Counted from the first letter of the stretch, positions 10,074 to 19,830 are shown. The stretch: 64,000 nucleotides of DNA from Celeribacter sp. HF31 (GCF_011806455.1 NZ_JAATOT010000003.1:62001-126000), one strand, 5' to 3'. The notes: a model not told the origin generated them from the sequence alone. A program made the numbers and translations.

Positions 10074-11813
10074 ATGACACAGGAAGACATCCGCCTCGGC
10101 CAAAGAGAGCTATCCAGCGCCCGAAAAGAGTCGCGTGGCCTGTTTTGGGCATCGGGTATATTTTCCATTTGCATCAATATGTTGATGCTCACCGGACCAT
10201 TGTTCATGCTTCAGGTCTACGACCGCGTGCTGGGGTCTGGTTCGGTGGCGACTTTGGTCGCGCTCTTCTCTATCGTCGCGTTTCTCTATCTGATGATGGG
10301 GCTTTTGGACGGCACGCGTGCGCACATCCTGTCGCGCATTGCCGCACGGTTTCAAAGCCGTCTCGAGACCCGCGTGTTTCACGCCACCATGGCGCAGGCC
10401 GCCCGCAATCCCCGCGAAAGCCGCACGATCCGCGGCATGGACAATCTCACTGCGATTCGGCGATTCTTCGGCTCTCCGGCGCTGGCCGCGCTTTTCGACC
10501 TGCCCTTCACGCCGCTTTTCCTGTTTGGCATCGCCCTGTTTCACCCCTATCTCGGTCTTCTGGCCGTCGGGGGCGGCGCCATCCTCGTGGGCGTTGCGCT
10601 GTTGCATCGTTCTGCTGCGAAACCGATGCAAGACGCCGTGATCCGTGCCGAGAGCGGGGCCGCCCAAACCGCCAGCCGGATGACCACCGCCGCCGAAGCA
10701 CTCGCGGCTTTGGGCATGAAAGAGGCCGCCTATCGTCGCTGGCTGAAAGCGCGCGAGACCGCCCTGGAGACATCCGTGGCCAGCGAGGACACCACCCATA
10801 GGTTCACCGCCGCCTCTCGCGCCCTGCGGCTGTTTTTGCAATCGGCGATGCTGGCGCTCGGGGCCTGGCTGGTGTTGGAGCGTCAGGTCAGCCCGGGCGC
10901 GATGATCGCGAGCTCCATCCTGCTTGGGCGCGCGCTTCAGCCCGTCGATCTTTTGATCGGTCAATGGAACCTGTTCCAGCATGCCCAACGTGGCTGGGGC
11001 GATCTGGCCGAATTGCTGGGCAAAAACCCGGCCGATGTCACCCGCACCGAATTGCCAAGACCGAAAGCCGCTTTGACCGTGCAACAGGTTTCTGTTGTGC
11101 CCCCGGGTCAACAACAAGCCTCTTTGCGGATGATCAGTTTCGATCTGTCGCCCGGCGAAGCCTTGGGTGTGATCGGACCCTCTGGGGCCGGAAAATCCAC
11201 ACTTGCCCGCGCCCTCACCGGCGTTTGGCCGCCGTCCAGTGGCGCGATCCGGCTGGATGGTGCGAAACTGGAGCATTACGCTGGCGAAGCCCTTGGCAGC
11301 TACATCGGCTACCTGCCGCAACAGGTGCAGCTTTTCGACGGCACCATCGCCGAAAACATTGCCAAGCTGGCGCTCACCCCCGATGCGGAGGCCGTGATCT
11401 CTGCCGCGAAAAAGGCGGATGCGCATGATCTGATCCTGTCCCTGCCCGACGGCTATGACACGCCGGTCGCCTCCGCGGGCGGGTTGTTGTCCGGCGGGCA
11501 ATTGCAAAGGATCGGGCTGGCGCGGGCGTTTTACGGCAATCCGGTGATCGTCATTCTCGATGAACCGAACTCTAATCTGGACAACGCGGGCTCCATCGCC
11601 CTGAACGCCGCGATCCGACGTCACAAGGACGAAGGTGGCGCGGTGTTGATCATGGCGCATCGGCCTTCTGCAATTCAGGAATGCGAAAAGCTCTTGGTTC
11701 TGGACGGCGGGCTGCGGCGCGCCTTTGGACCCCGCGATCAGGTGCTGGGCGAGATGGTCAAGAACTCCAAGGAGATCCTGCGCAAGGACGCGGGTCAGGG
11801 GGGCATCCAATGA
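10074..11813 (+). CDS. Type I secretion ABC transporter, permease/ATPase (PrtD family)
   Basis: A 579-residue half transporter. Residues 20-310 carry six membrane helices, and the ATPase follows with Walker A GPSGAGKST (about 368-376), signature LSGGQLQRIGLARA (about 470) and Walker B VIVILDEPNSNLD (about 491). No N-terminal peptidase domain is present, which places it with PrtD/LipB-type exporters of proteins carrying C-terminal signals. The gene overlaps the membrane fusion gene (ATGA). No RTX-repeat substrate and no TolC-type channel gene is seen nearby, so the cargo is encoded elsewhere. Confidence 0.93.
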   Translation: MTQEDIRLGQRELSSARKESRGLFWASGIFSICINMLMLTGPLFMLQVYDRVLGSGSVATLVALFSIVAFLYLMMGLLDGTRAHILSRIAARFQSRLETRVFHATMAQAARNPRESRTIRGMDNLTAIRRFFGSPALAALFDLPFTPLFLFGIALFHPYLGLLAVGGGAILVGVALLHRSAAKPMQDAVIRAESGAAQTASRMTTAAEALAALGMKEAAYRRWLKARETALETSVASEDTTHRFTAASRALRLFLQSAMLALGAWLVLERQVSPGAMIASSILLGRALQPVDLLIGQWNLFQHAQRGWGDLAELLGKNPADVTRTELPRPKAALTVQQVSVVPPGQQQASLRMISFDLSPGEALGVIGPSGAGKSTLARALTGVWPPSSGAIRLDGAKLEHYAGEALGSYIGYLPQQVQLFDGTIAENIAKLALTPDAEAVISAAKKADAHDLILSLPDGYDTPVASAGGLLSGGQLQRIGLARAFYGNPVIVILDEPNSNLDNAGSIALNAAIRRHKDEGGAVLIMAHRPSAIQECEKLLVLDGGLRRAFGPRDQVLGEMVKNSKEILRKDAGQGGIQ

Positions 11814-13123
11814 CTGCACATTCCCAAGATCCCAAATGGTCTGCACGCCGGGCGATCTGGTTTGGACTGATCTGCATGGCGCTGTTGTTCGGCGGCTTTG
11901 GCGGCTGGGCCATATTCGCAAGCATCGACGGCGCGGTGGTGGCCACCGGTCAGCTCCAGGTCGAACAGAACCGCCAGGCCGTCGCCCATCGCGATGGCGG
12001 CGAAGTGGCCGCCGTACATGTCAGCGAAGGCGAGATGGTCGAAAAAGGCGCCCTGTTGATCGAGTTGTCGTCGGAGGATTACCTCAACGAAATCTCGCTT
12101 CAGGAAACCCAGCTTTTCGAACTTCTGGCCCGTGCGGCGCGGCTTGAGGCCGAACGCGACGGCGCGACGACGATCATGTTGCCGCAAGAGTTGATCAGCC
12201 GCATGGCCGAAGACCCTCAGGTCGCACGGTCCGTGGCCGGTCAAAAAGACCTATTCCAAGCGCGTCAGGACACGGCCAGAGCCGAGATCGAACAGCTCAA
12301 CAAACAGCGCAGCCAGATCGAAGTTCAGATCGAGGGCCTCGCGGCACAAAAGGCGGCGCTCTCCGAGCAATTGTCACTGATCGAAGAGGATCTTGCCGCG
12401 CAAACCGAATTGCTCGAACGTGGTTTGACCCAGCAAAGCCGCGTCATAGGTATCCGCCGCGACGCCGTGCAATATGCCGCCGAAATCGGTCGGCTGGAGA
12501 CCTCCGAAGCACAAGCTCAGGTGCAAATCACAGAGATCGAGCTGAACATCCTCAAGGCCAGCAGCGATCGCCGCGAATCTGCCATCACAGAGCTGCGCGA
12601 CATTCAAGCCAGCGTCAGCCGTCTGCGCGAACAGATTTCGGGCCTGCGGGCGCGTCTGGCCCGGCTCGACATTCGCGCGCCTGTGGCGGGCGTGGTCTAT
12701 GGCCTCTCCGTCTTTGGCCCCGGTGCGGTGATCCCGCCCGCACAGCCCGCGCTCTACATCGTGCCTCAGGATCGCCCGCTCATCATCATGGCAAGGGTCA
12801 GCCCGACACATGTCGATCAGGTCTACCCCGGCCAACCCGTGCGCCTGCGGTTCACGACCTTTGACCGGCGCACCACGCCCGAACTTGAGGGTCAGGTGAT
12901 GCGCGTCTCGGCCGATGCCTTTGTCGACGAGGCGAGCGGCGCGAGTTATTATCGCGCCGACATTCACCTTCCCGAAGCCCAGCGTGCACGTCTGCCCGAG
13001 GGGACCGTTCTCATTCCCGGCATGCCGGTCGAAGCCTATATGTCCACGGGCGAACGCTCGCCCTTGGCCTATTTGACAAAACCCCTTACGGATTATTTCA
13101 CACGCGCCTTCCGCGAGAAATAA
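11810..13123 (+). CDS. Type I secretion membrane fusion protein (HlyD/PrtE family)
   Basis: A 437-residue adaptor that links the ABC exporter to an outer-membrane TolC channel. One membrane helix at about residues 17-39 precedes a lipoyl-like segment (ATGQLQVEQNRQAVAHRDGG), a long coiled coil (about 90-285) and a beta-barrel domain (RLDIRAPVAGVVYGLSVFGPG). The ATG at 11810 overlaps the stop of the ABC gene. The length and lack of extra domains are usual for PrtE/AprE. A gap of 25 bases separates it from ridA, which may be read from the same transcript. Confidence 0.92.
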   Translation: MTAHSQDPKWSARRAIWFGLICMALLFGGFGGWAIFASIDGAVVATGQLQVEQNRQAVAHRDGGEVAAVHVSEGEMVEKGALLIELSSEDYLNEISLQETQLFELLARAARLEAERDGATTIMLPQELISRMAEDPQVARSVAGQKDLFQARQDTARAEIEQLNKQRSQIEVQIEGLAAQKAALSEQLSLIEEDLAAQTELLERGLTQQSRVIGIRRDAVQYAAEIGRLETSEAQAQVQITEIELNILKASSDRRESAITELRDIQASVSRLREQISGLRARLARLDIRAPVAGVVYGLSVFGPGAVIPPAQPALYIVPQDRPLIIMARVSPTHVDQVYPGQPVRLRFTTFDRRTTPELEGQVMRVSADAFVDEASGASYYRADIHLPEAQRARLPEGTVLIPGMPVEAYMSTGERSPLAYLTKPLTDYFTRAFREK

Positions 13124-13148
13124 CGCCCCACGATAAAGGACCCTCCCC

Positions 13149-13607
13149 ATGGATCTCTCCGCAAAACTCTCCGAGCTTGGCCACACCCTGCCTGCCGCGC
13201 CCGCGCCGGCGGCCAATTACGTGCCCTATGTGATCAGCGGCAATCAGCTCTTCATCTCCGGGCAAATCTCCAACGGTCCGGATGGGCTAATCTGTGGCAA
13301 GCTGGGCGCAGACATGGCCACGGAAGAGGGCGCAAAAGCCGCTCAAAGCTGTGCGCTGGCCCTTTTGGCGCAGGCGAATACCGCCGTTGAGGGAGATTTC
13401 TCCAAGGTGAAACGACTGGTGAAACTCGTGGGTTTCGTCAATTCGACGGCGGAGTTCACCGAGCAGCCGAAGGTGATCAACGGTGCCTCTGACCTGATGG
13501 TCCAGGTGATGGGCGACATGGGCCGTCACGCCCGTTCCGCGGTCTCCGCCGCCAGCCTTCCGCTGGGCGTCGCGGTCGAGATCGAAGCGATTTTCGAGCT
13601 CGCCTGA
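13149..13607 (+). CDS. RidA-family protein (enamine/imine deaminase-like)
   Basis: A 152-residue member of the YjgF/YER057c/UK114 family in its longer variant, which hydrolyses or binds reactive enamines from amino-acid metabolism. The family core is visible: YVPYVISGNQLFISGQI near residue 20 and the C-terminal ARSAVSAASLPLGVAVEIEAIFE, including the arginine that binds the carboxylate. There is no signal sequence. The stop overlaps the start of the downstream phosphodiesterase (TGATG), indicating an operon. The exact subfamily is uncertain. Confidence 0.88.
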   Translation: MDLSAKLSELGHTLPAAPAPAANYVPYVISGNQLFISGQISNGPDGLICGKLGADMATEEGAKAAQSCALALLAQANTAVEGDFSKVKRLVKLVGFVNSTAEFTEQPKVINGASDLMVQVMGDMGRHARSAVSAASLPLGVAVEIEAIFELA

Positions 13608-14365
13608 TGCCCTCTCTGCCTGAGGCCTTTCTAAAGGCGCCCATTGCGCATCGCGCCTTGCACGATGACAACATCGCCCGCGCGGAGAACAACATCGCCG
13701 CCATAGATGCGGCGATCGCGCGGGGCTTTGGCATCGAGATCGACCTGCAATTGTCCTCGGACGGGGTGGCGATGGTGTTTCACGACTATGCGCTCAATCG
13801 CCTGACCGAGGGCCACGGCGCCTTTGCGCAACAGAGCTCCGAGGCCCTTTCTACGCTTCGGTTCAAAACCGGCGAGGTCGGGGTGCCGACGCTGAAACAG
13901 GTGCTGGATCACGTCGCCGGTCGTGTGCCGCTTTTGATTGAAGTGAAGGATCAGGACGGCGCGATGGGACCGAGTGTCGGTGCTTTGGAAGTGGCTGCGG
14001 CCAAAGCACTTGAGGGGTATGGGGGGCCTGTCGCACTCATGTCCTTCAACCCGCATTCGGTCGCGGTTCTGGCGGAGCTTTGCCCTCATATCCCGCGCGG
14101 CATCACCACTGCGAATTGGGAAGACGAAGGCGCGAAACTCATCCCCGCCGACCGCCGCGAGGTCTTGGGGCTCATCGCGGATTATGACCGTGTCGGCGCG
14201 TCCTTCATCAGCCACCAGTGGTCAAACCTCGACGCACCTCGGGTCGCCGAGCTGAAAGACGCGGGTGCCCATATTCTGTGCTGGACGATCCGAAACCCGG
14301 AAGACGAGGCGGAGGCACGCAAGATTGCGGAAAATATCACCTTTGAAGGCTACCTGCCGACTTGA
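13607..14365 (+). CDS. Glycerophosphodiester phosphodiesterase
   Basis: A 252-residue cytosolic enzyme that splits glycerophosphodiesters into sn-glycerol 3-phosphate and an alcohol. It has the HRALHDDNIARAENN catalytic opening (HRG-like, here H-R-A), EIDLQLSSDGVAMVFHD with the metal-binding E and D, and a later catalytic/structural segment LLIEVKDQDG. The third residue of the usual HRG motif is alanine, which also occurs in other rhodobacterial members. It overlaps ridA at its start; an acyltransferase gene follows 52 bases later. Confidence 0.88.
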   Translation: MPSLPEAFLKAPIAHRALHDDNIARAENNIAAIDAAIARGFGIEIDLQLSSDGVAMVFHDYALNRLTEGHGAFAQQSSEALSTLRFKTGEVGVPTLKQVLDHVAGRVPLLIEVKDQDGAMGPSVGALEVAAAKALEGYGGPVALMSFNPHSVAVLAELCPHIPRGITTANWEDEGAKLIPADRREVLGLIADYDRVGASFISHQWSNLDAPRVAELKDAGAHILCWTIRNPEDEAEARKIAENITFEGYLPT

Positions 14366-14417
14366 CGCCAAGACCCTGCGTGCCAGTTTCTAACGAGACG
14401 TCGCGCGCAGGACCTTT

Positions 14418-15596
14418 ATGACCGACCAGATCGAGATCAGCCTGATGAACAGCCTCGGTGCGATTGCGCCGGAGGACTGGGATGCTTGTGCAGCACCCCG
14501 AGTTGGACGGCCCGAAGATCCCTTCGTGACGCATCGGTTCCTGATGGCTTTGGAAAATTCCGGCTCGGTCGGTCCCGGCACGGGTTGGCAGCCCAGCTAT
14601 CTTGTGGCCCGCGCGGGCGACCAGGTGATCGCCGTCGCGCCGATGTACGCCAAAAGCCACAGCCAGGGCGAATATGTTTTCGACCACGGCTGGGCCGATG
14701 CCTATGAGCGCGCGGGCGGGCGATACTATCCGAAACTCCAGATCGCGGTGCCTTTTACGCCGGTGACAGGTCGCAGGCTTTTGACCCGGCCGGGGTTCGA
14801 AGACATCGGCCAGGCCGCATTGGTTCAGGGTGCGGTCGAGGTGGCGGATCAGAACACACTGTCGTCGCTGCACCTGACCTTTTGCACCGAGGACGAAGTG
14901 GCCGCAGGCGAGGCCATGGGGCTTTTGCACCGCACCGGACAACAGTTTCATTGGGACAACGCAGACTATGCCACCTTCGATGAGTTTCTCGCCGTTCTGT
15001 CGTCGCGCAAACGCAAGAACATCCGCAAGGAACGCGCGCAGGCGCAGGGCTTTGGCGGTGAGATCATTCAGCTTACCGGCGATGACATTCGCCCGGACCA
15101 TTGGGATGCGTTTTGGACCTTTTATCAGGATACCGGCAGCCGCAAATGGGGCTCGCCCTATCTGACACGGGCGTTTTTCGATGAGCTGCATGAGACCATG
15201 CGCGATGACGTCTTGCTGGTTTTGGCGCAGATCGACGGCATGCCGATTGCGGGCGCGTTGAATTTCATCGGGCGGGATCGATTGTTCGGGCGCTATTGGG
15301 GCTGCACCGAATATCACCCGAGCCTGCATTTCGAGATTTGCTACTATCAGGCCATCGACTACGCCATCGCCCAAGGCCTCAAAAGGGTCGAGGCGGGCGC
15401 GCAGGGCGAGCACAAACTCGCACGCGGCTATATGCCCAACACGACACATTCGCTGCATTGGATGCGCGATCCGGGATTTGCCGGTGCCGTGGCAGACTAT
15501 CTTGAGGCCGAACGCGCCGCCGTCGCTGAAGAGGTCGAGGTGCTCACATCCTACGGCCCGTTCAAATCCACTCCTGAGGAGGACGATCATGACTGA
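14418..15596 (+). CDS. FemAB-like/DUF482 family predicted N-acyltransferase
   Basis: A 392-residue protein of the DUF482 (COG3146) family, a double GNAT/FemAB-type fold. Recognisable segments are [32 protein letters not shown] and the C-terminal [15 protein letters not shown]. Members are predicted acyl- or aminoacyl-transferases, possibly acting on peptidoglycan precursors or lipids; the substrate is unproven. The gene is in a tight run of same-strand genes. Its stop lies just inside the next gene (8-base overlap with the pterin dehydratase start). Confidence 0.82.
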   Translation: MTDQIEISLMNSLGAIAPEDWDACAAPRVGRPEDPFVTHRFLMALENSGSVGPGTGWQPSYLVARAGDQVIAVAPMYAKSHSQGEYVFDHGWADAYERAGGRYYPKLQIAVPFTPVTGRRLLTRPGFEDIGQAALVQGAVEVADQNTLSSLHLTFCTEDEVAAGEAMGLLHRTGQQFHWDNADYATFDEFLAVLSSRKRKNIRKERAQAQGFGGEIIQLTGDDIRPDHWDAFWTFYQDTGSRKWGSPYLTRAFFDELHETMRDDVLLVLAQIDGMPIAGALNFIGRDRLFGRYWGCTEYHPSLHFEICYYQAIDYAIAQGLKRVEAGAQGEHKLARGYMPNTTHSLHWMRDPGFAGAVADYLEAERAAVAEEVEVLTSYGPFKSTPEEDDHD

Positions 15597-15891
15597 GACC
15601 TTACAAGGCACCGCACGAACTGAGGCCCTCGCGCCGTTACTTACACGCGGCTGGACAGAGACGGACGATGGCACAGGTATCGAGAAACACTATGAGTTTC
15701 GGAACTTTAACGAGGCCTTCGGGTTTATGACACGGGTTGCACTTTGGGCCGAGAAACGCGATCACCACCCGGATTGGCGCAATGTCTACCGCACGGTCGA
15801 AGTGACGCTTTCGACCCATGACGCCGGTGGGCTGACCCAGAAAGACATAAATTTGGCAGAAAAAATGGACGAGGCCGCCGCACATGTTTGA
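15589..15891 (+). CDS. 4a-hydroxytetrahydrobiopterin dehydratase (PCD)
   Basis: A 100-residue pterin-4a-carbinolamine dehydratase that dehydrates 4a-hydroxytetrahydropterins, recycling the cofactor of aromatic hydroxylases. The active-site block [29 protein letters not shown] is intact. The ATG at 15589 follows a strong TGAGGAGG ribosome site inside the end of the acyltransferase gene. No phenylalanine hydroxylase is adjacent. The stop overlaps mscS by 8 bases. Confidence 0.92.
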   Translation: MTETLQGTARTEALAPLLTRGWTETDDGTGIEKHYEFRNFNEAFGFMTRVALWAEKRDHHPDWRNVYRTVEVTLSTHDAGGLTQKDINLAEKMDEAAAHV

Positions 15892-16732
15892 ACAGCTCCT
15901 GAACTACGAAATTTACAACGGTCAGACCGTCGGCGATTACCTGTCGCTTGAATTCCTCGCCGGGATTGCCGGGTCGATTGTGGGCGCGCTGCTGCTTTTG
16001 ATCATCGGTATGATGATCTCTGGCTGGATCGGGCGGCGCATCCGTGCCATCGGGCTGAAATACGAACGCCTCGACGACACGCTGTTCAATTTCCTCGCCA
16101 ATATCGCGCGCTATGCGGTGCTGGCCTTCACCGTTCTGATCATCCTCAACACCTTCGGCATTCAGACCACCTCCATCGTCGCCGTCATCGGTGCCGCCGG
16201 TCTTGCCATCGGTCTGGCTCTGCAAGGCACGCTGTCGAACATCGCAGCGGGTGTGATGATCATCCTGTTCCGTCCCTTTAAAATCGGCGATTTCGTCGAA
16301 GTCTCCGACAAGATGGGCACGGTGAAAGACATTTCTCTGAACTTCACCGAGCTGGCGGACCTGTCCAACGTGCAGGTCATCGTCCCGAATTCGCAGGTTT
16401 GGGGCAATATCATCACCAATTACTCCACCAACCAGACGCGTCGCGCCGAATGGACCTTTGGTGTGGGCTATGGTGCGAACCTGAAGACCGCCGAAGAGGT
16501 GATCCGCAAAACGATCATGTCGGATGCGCGCTCCCTGAGCGACCCGGAGCCCTTTATCCAAGTCAACAATCTCGGCGATTTCTCCGTCGATTTTCTGGTC
16601 CGGGTCTGGGTCAAATCCGGCGATTTCTTTCAATATCAGGCAGATATGAAACGTCAGGTCAAAGAGGCGCTGGATGAGGCCGGGGTGGATATTCCCTTCC
16701 CGACGCGCACGTTGCTCAACGCCGCAGAGTAA
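15884..16732 (+). CDS. mscS: Small-conductance mechanosensitive channel MscS
   Basis: A 282-residue inner-membrane channel that opens under osmotic downshock. Three predicted membrane helices lie in residues 25-115; the third, pore-lining helix contains [28 protein letters not shown], with the Gly/Ala packing typical of MscS. The beta domain ([11 protein letters not shown]) and the C-terminal cage follow. Length matches E. coli MscS (286). It overlaps the pterin dehydratase gene and ends before a strong terminator. Confidence 0.95.
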   Translation: MFEQLLNYEIYNGQTVGDYLSLEFLAGIAGSIVGALLLLIIGMMISGWIGRRIRAIGLKYERLDDTLFNFLANIARYAVLAFTVLIILNTFGIQTTSIVAVIGAAGLAIGLALQGTLSNIAAGVMIILFRPFKIGDFVEVSDKMGTVKDISLNFTELADLSNVQVIVPNSQVWGNIITNYSTNQTRRAEWTFGVGYGANLKTAEEVIRKTIMSDARSLSDPEPFIQVNNLGDFSVDFLVRVWVKSGDFFQYQADMKRQVKEALDEAGVDIPFPTRTLLNAAE

Positions 16733-16751
16733 ACAAAACCTGAATAAACGA

Positions 16752-16784
16752 AACGCCCGGGATCATCTCCCGGGCGTTCTTTTT
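16752..16784. terminator. Bidirectional terminator between mscS and the peroxiredoxin gene
   Basis: An 11-bp stem AACGCCCGGGA/TCCCGGGCGTT has a five-base loop, followed by CTTTTTA on the plus strand and preceded by an A-rich flank. The two neighbouring genes converge here. Confidence 0.85.
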
Positions 16785-17271
16785 AGATCTTCTCAACCAG
16801 AGATTCACCGGCAGAAATCGTGCATTCGCCCGGGCTGCTTTCGATTTCGAGCACCTTGACCACCCCGTCCTCGGCATAAAGCGCGAAGCGTTTCGAACGG
16901 TTGATCAGACCCGCAGGCGGTGCGGTGAAATCGAGACCCAGCGCCTTGATGAACGCGCCTTCCGCATCACCCAACATGGTGATCCCGGCCTCCTCCGCCC
17001 CAGTGTCCTTGGCCCAGGCCCCCATCACAAAGGGATCGTTGACGGAGACGCAAATCACCTCATCGACGCCCTTGTCTTTGAACTTCGGCATGGTGCGAAT
17101 GAAACTCGGCACATGTGCCGTGGTGCAGACACCCGTGTAGGCCCCCGGCAGCCCGAAAAGCACAACTTTGCGGCCCTTGAACTTCTCAGAAAGTTCAACT
17201 CCCGCCGGGCCTTCTGCCGTCATTTCAAGCACCGTGCCACCCGGCAGGCTGTCTCCTGTTGCAATCGTCAT
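16783..17271 (-). CDS. Peroxiredoxin 5 family thiol peroxidase
   Basis: A 162-residue cytosolic peroxidase that reduces hydrogen peroxide and organic hydroperoxides. The peroxidatic cysteine C49 lies in the Prx5 motif PGAYTGVCTTAH, and the cofactor-type arginine is in the expected later region (NRSKRFALYAEDG). A resolving-type cysteine appears in PGECTISAGESLVEKI near the C-terminus. The reductant is likely glutathione/glutaredoxin or thioredoxin (family knowledge). The gene is divergent from a flavoprotein gene, with a 78-base shared promoter gap. Confidence 0.92.
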   Translation of the reverse strand: MTIATGDSLPGGTVLEMTAEGPAGVELSEKFKGRKVVLFGLPGAYTGVCTTAHVPSFIRTMPKFKDKGVDEVICVSVNDPFVMGAWAKDTGAEEAGITMLGDAEGAFIKALGLDFTAPPAGLINRSKRFALYAEDGVVKVLEIESSPGECTISAGESLVEKI

Positions 17272-17290
17272 CTTTGTGTTCCTCTGTGCG

Positions 17291-17318
17291 TTGTCATTCT
17301 GTCTTTGGACGATATAGG
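17291..17318 (+). promoter_or_regulatory. Promoter of the flavoprotein reductase gene
   Basis: TTGTCA is separated by 16 bases from TATAGG, which lies 31 bases before the ATG at 17350. Both boxes are in the short gap between the divergent peroxiredoxin and reductase genes. Confidence 0.4.
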
Positions 17319-17349
17319 GTCAGGGCGTTTCGCGACCAGAGGAAAGAGC

Positions 17350-18555
17350 ATGAGCCACTTTATCGTCATCGGGGCCGGGCAGGCCGGGCAGAGCATCGTC
17401 ACCACCCTGCGCGGGCAGGGGTTCGAGGGCGAGATCACTCTGATCGGTGAAGAACCCGTGCCGCCCTATCAGCGTCCGCCTCTGTCCAAGGCCTATCTTT
17501 TGGGCGAGATGGAGCTGGATCGGCTGTTCCTACGCCCCGAGAGCTATTACGCGGATGAGAACATCACGCTGCGGATGGGCTGCAAGGTGACCGGCATTGA
17601 TCCGGCGGCGAAGACCGTCTCCATTGGTGACGAGGTTCTCACTTATGACAAGCTGGCTTTGACCACCGGCTCCGCGCCGCGCCTGTTGCCTGCCACCATC
17701 GGCGGCAATCTCGGCGGGGTGTACACCATGCGCACGCTCGCGGACGCCGATGCGATCGAACCCGAGTTTCGCGAAGGCGCCTCTGTGCTGATCGTCGGCG
17801 GCGGTTACATCGGATTGGAGGCCGCAGCGGTCGCCGCCAAGAAGGGGCTCAAGGTCACGCTGGTCGAGATGGCCGACCGGATTTTGCAACGCGTCGCCTC
17901 CGTCGAGACCTCCGACTATTTCCGTGCGTTGCATCAGGCCCATGGCGTCGATCTGCGCGAGGGCGTGGGGCTTGTGAAACTTACCGGCGAGGATCGCGCG
18001 CAAACCGCTGAACTCACCGACGGCAGCACGCTCGACGTGGATTTCGTCATCGTCGGCGTCGGCATCACCCCCGGCACAGAATTGGCCGAACTGGCGGGCC
18101 TCACGCTGGAAAACGGCATCAAGACCGATCTCTATGGCGCCACCTCAAACCCCGATATTTTTGCGGCGGGTGATTGCGCCTCTTTCCCGCATGACGGCGT
18201 ACAGATGCGTCTCGAATCCGTCGGCAATGCGATTGATCAGGGCATGGTGGTCGCGAAAAACATGCTCGGCCAAGCTGTCACCTATGTGCCGAAGCCGTGG
18301 TTCTGGTCGGATCAATATGACGTCAAACTGCAAATCGCCGGGCTCTTCAACGGTCACGACCGGGTCGTGATCCGCGAGGGCGAAGGCACGCATTCGCATT
18401 GGTATTACAAGGACGGCCAGTTGATCGCCATCGACGCGATGAACGATCCGCGTGGCTATATGGTCGCCAAACGCCTCATTGAGAGCGGCAAGACCGCCGA
18501 TCCCGACAAGGTGGCCGATCCCGCCACCGATCTCAAAGCACTGATGCGCGGCTGA
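17350..18555 (+). CDS. FAD-dependent NAD(P)H oxidoreductase (ferredoxin/putidaredoxin reductase-like)
   Basis: A 401-residue flavoprotein. The FAD-binding motif IVIGAGQAGQSIVTTLR is at residues 4-20, and the NAD(P)H-binding GGGYIGLEAAAVAAKKG is near the middle. The ATNPDIFAAGDCAS-type FAD segment and a C-terminal reductase dimer domain (WFWSDQYDVKLQIAGL) follow. It resembles ferredoxin or rubredoxin reductases that feed cytochrome P450s or dioxygenases. No partner gene is adjacent. The ATG at 17350 follows AGGAAAGAGC; a longer open frame upstream is antisense to the peroxiredoxin gene. It overlaps rsmD at its stop (TGATG). Confidence 0.9.
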   Translation: MSHFIVIGAGQAGQSIVTTLRGQGFEGEITLIGEEPVPPYQRPPLSKAYLLGEMELDRLFLRPESYYADENITLRMGCKVTGIDPAAKTVSIGDEVLTYDKLALTTGSAPRLLPATIGGNLGGVYTMRTLADADAIEPEFREGASVLIVGGGYIGLEAAAVAAKKGLKVTLVEMADRILQRVASVETSDYFRALHQAHGVDLREGVGLVKLTGEDRAQTAELTDGSTLDVDFVIVGVGITPGTELAELAGLTLENGIKTDLYGATSNPDIFAAGDCASFPHDGVQMRLESVGNAIDQGMVVAKNMLGQAVTYVPKPWFWSDQYDVKLQIAGLFNGHDRVVIREGEGTHSHWYYKDGQLIAIDAMNDPRGYMVAKRLIESGKTADPDKVADPATDLKALMRG

Positions 18556-19115
18556 TGCGGATCATTGCCGGAGAATATCGCGGGCTGGCGCTGGCCTCTG
18601 TCGGAAAAGGCGACGCGGGCGCGCATCTGCGCCCGACCACGGACCGCGTGCGCGAGAGCCTGTTTTCCGTTTTGACCGCTGGCAAATACGGCGATGCGGT
18701 CGAGGACGCGCGGGTGCTTGACCTCTTTGCAGGCACCGGCGCGCTCGGCCTTGAGGCCCTGTCGCGTGGGGCGGACTGTGTCACCTTTGTCGATGACGGG
18801 CGCAAGGCGCAGAGCCTGATCACCGAGAACATCGGGAAATGCCGCGCCGAGGACCGCTGTGATCTGATGCGGATGGATGCCACACGTCTGCCAATGAACC
18901 CGTCCGAACCCTATGATCTGATTTTCCTCGATCCACCCTATGCCAAAGGCTTGGGCGAGGTGGCCATTGCCGCCGCGATTGCCGGGAATTGGCTGACACA
19001 ACGTGCGCTCGTGGTCTGGGAAGACAGCGCCGAGATCACGCCGCCCGACGCGCTGACCCTTCTGGACACGCGCAAATATGGCGACACAAAAATCAATTTT
19101 CTGGAGCCGAAATGA
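18555..19115 (+). CDS. rsmD: 16S rRNA (guanine-966-N2)-methyltransferase RsmD
   Basis: A 186-residue S-adenosylmethionine-dependent methyltransferase that modifies G966 of 16S rRNA. Hallmarks are MRIIAGEYRGL, RPTTDRVRESLFSVL, the SAM motif LDLFAGTGALGLEALSRGA and the catalytic DPPYAKG (about residues 124-130). Start overlaps the preceding stop and its own stop overlaps the HAD gene start (ATGA), so the three genes form one unit. Confidence 0.95.
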   Translation: MRIIAGEYRGLALASVGKGDAGAHLRPTTDRVRESLFSVLTAGKYGDAVEDARVLDLFAGTGALGLEALSRGADCVTFVDDGRKAQSLITENIGKCRAEDRCDLMRMDATRLPMNPSEPYDLIFLDPPYAKGLGEVAIAAAIAGNWLTQRALVVWEDSAEITPPDALTLLDTRKYGDTKINFLEPK

Positions 19116-19759
19116 CACCCAAAGCCGTGATTTTCGATTGTGACGGGGTGATCGTCGATAGCGAGCCGCCGCTTTTGGAGTTCCTGCAAAAGGACTTCGC
19201 GCGCTTTGGCCTCGACATCACATTGCATGAGTTGGAGACCAAATATGTCGGCGGCACCATGGCGCGCGTGGGCGAGCGTGCGCGCGCCGCAGGCGCCACC
19301 CTGCCCGACGATTGGCAGGTCGAGGTCTACCCTCGCGTTTTCGAGATGCTGCGCACTGGCGTCCCGCTGATCCCTGGCGTTGAGGCCGCCTTCGATGTGC
19401 TGGACGCCGCTGGCATTCCCTACGCGGTCGGCTCCAACGGACCGATGGAAAAGATGGACGTGACGCTGGGCGCGCATCCTGCGGTCTTTGCCCGCCTCAA
19501 AGGTCGCATTCACTCTGCGCACACCTATGGCACCGCGAAACCCGAACCGGGGCTCTTCCTGATCGCCGCCGAACAGCTTGGCGTATCCCCCGAAGACTGC
19601 GTGGTGATCGACGACAGCCCCTCCGGCTGTATCGCCGCCCGTCGGGCCGGGATGCGCTGTTTTGGCTTTGACACTCATGGTAACGGCGCGCGGCTGATCA
19701 AAGAGGGTGCCGAGCATCTTTCCGACATGCATGACCTGCCCGCCCGTCTCGGCCTCTAA
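19112..19759 (+). CDS. HAD-superfamily hydrolase (phosphoglycolate phosphatase/beta-phosphoglucomutase-like)
   Basis: A 215-residue HAD subfamily IA hydrolase with motif I DCDGVIVDSEPP (residues 9-20), motif II in GSNGPMEKM, and motif III/IV in KPEPGLFLIAAEQLGVSPEDCVVIDDSPSG. It hydrolyses or isomerises small phosphorylated metabolites; the substrate cannot be assigned. The ATG at 19112 is preferred over a longer frame because it overlaps the rsmD stop and begins directly at the HAD core. Confidence 0.9.
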   Translation: MTPKAVIFDCDGVIVDSEPPLLEFLQKDFARFGLDITLHELETKYVGGTMARVGERARAAGATLPDDWQVEVYPRVFEMLRTGVPLIPGVEAAFDVLDAAGIPYAVGSNGPMEKMDVTLGAHPAVFARLKGRIHSAHTYGTAKPEPGLFLIAAEQLGVSPEDCVVIDDSPSGCIAARRAGMRCFGFDTHGNGARLIKEGAEHLSDMHDLPARLGL

Positions 19760-19785
19760 TCTTCATTGCAGACAAATACTCAAAC

Positions 19786-19813
19786 AAAAAGGCCGCCCAA
19801 AGGCGGCCTTTTC
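19786..19813. terminator. Bidirectional terminator between HAD gene and TRAP receptor gene
   Basis: AAAAGGCCGCC and GGCGGCCTTTT pair around a four-base loop, flanked by A and T tracts, between convergent genes. Confidence 0.88.
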
Positions 19814-19830
19814 TCAAATGATCACAGATT

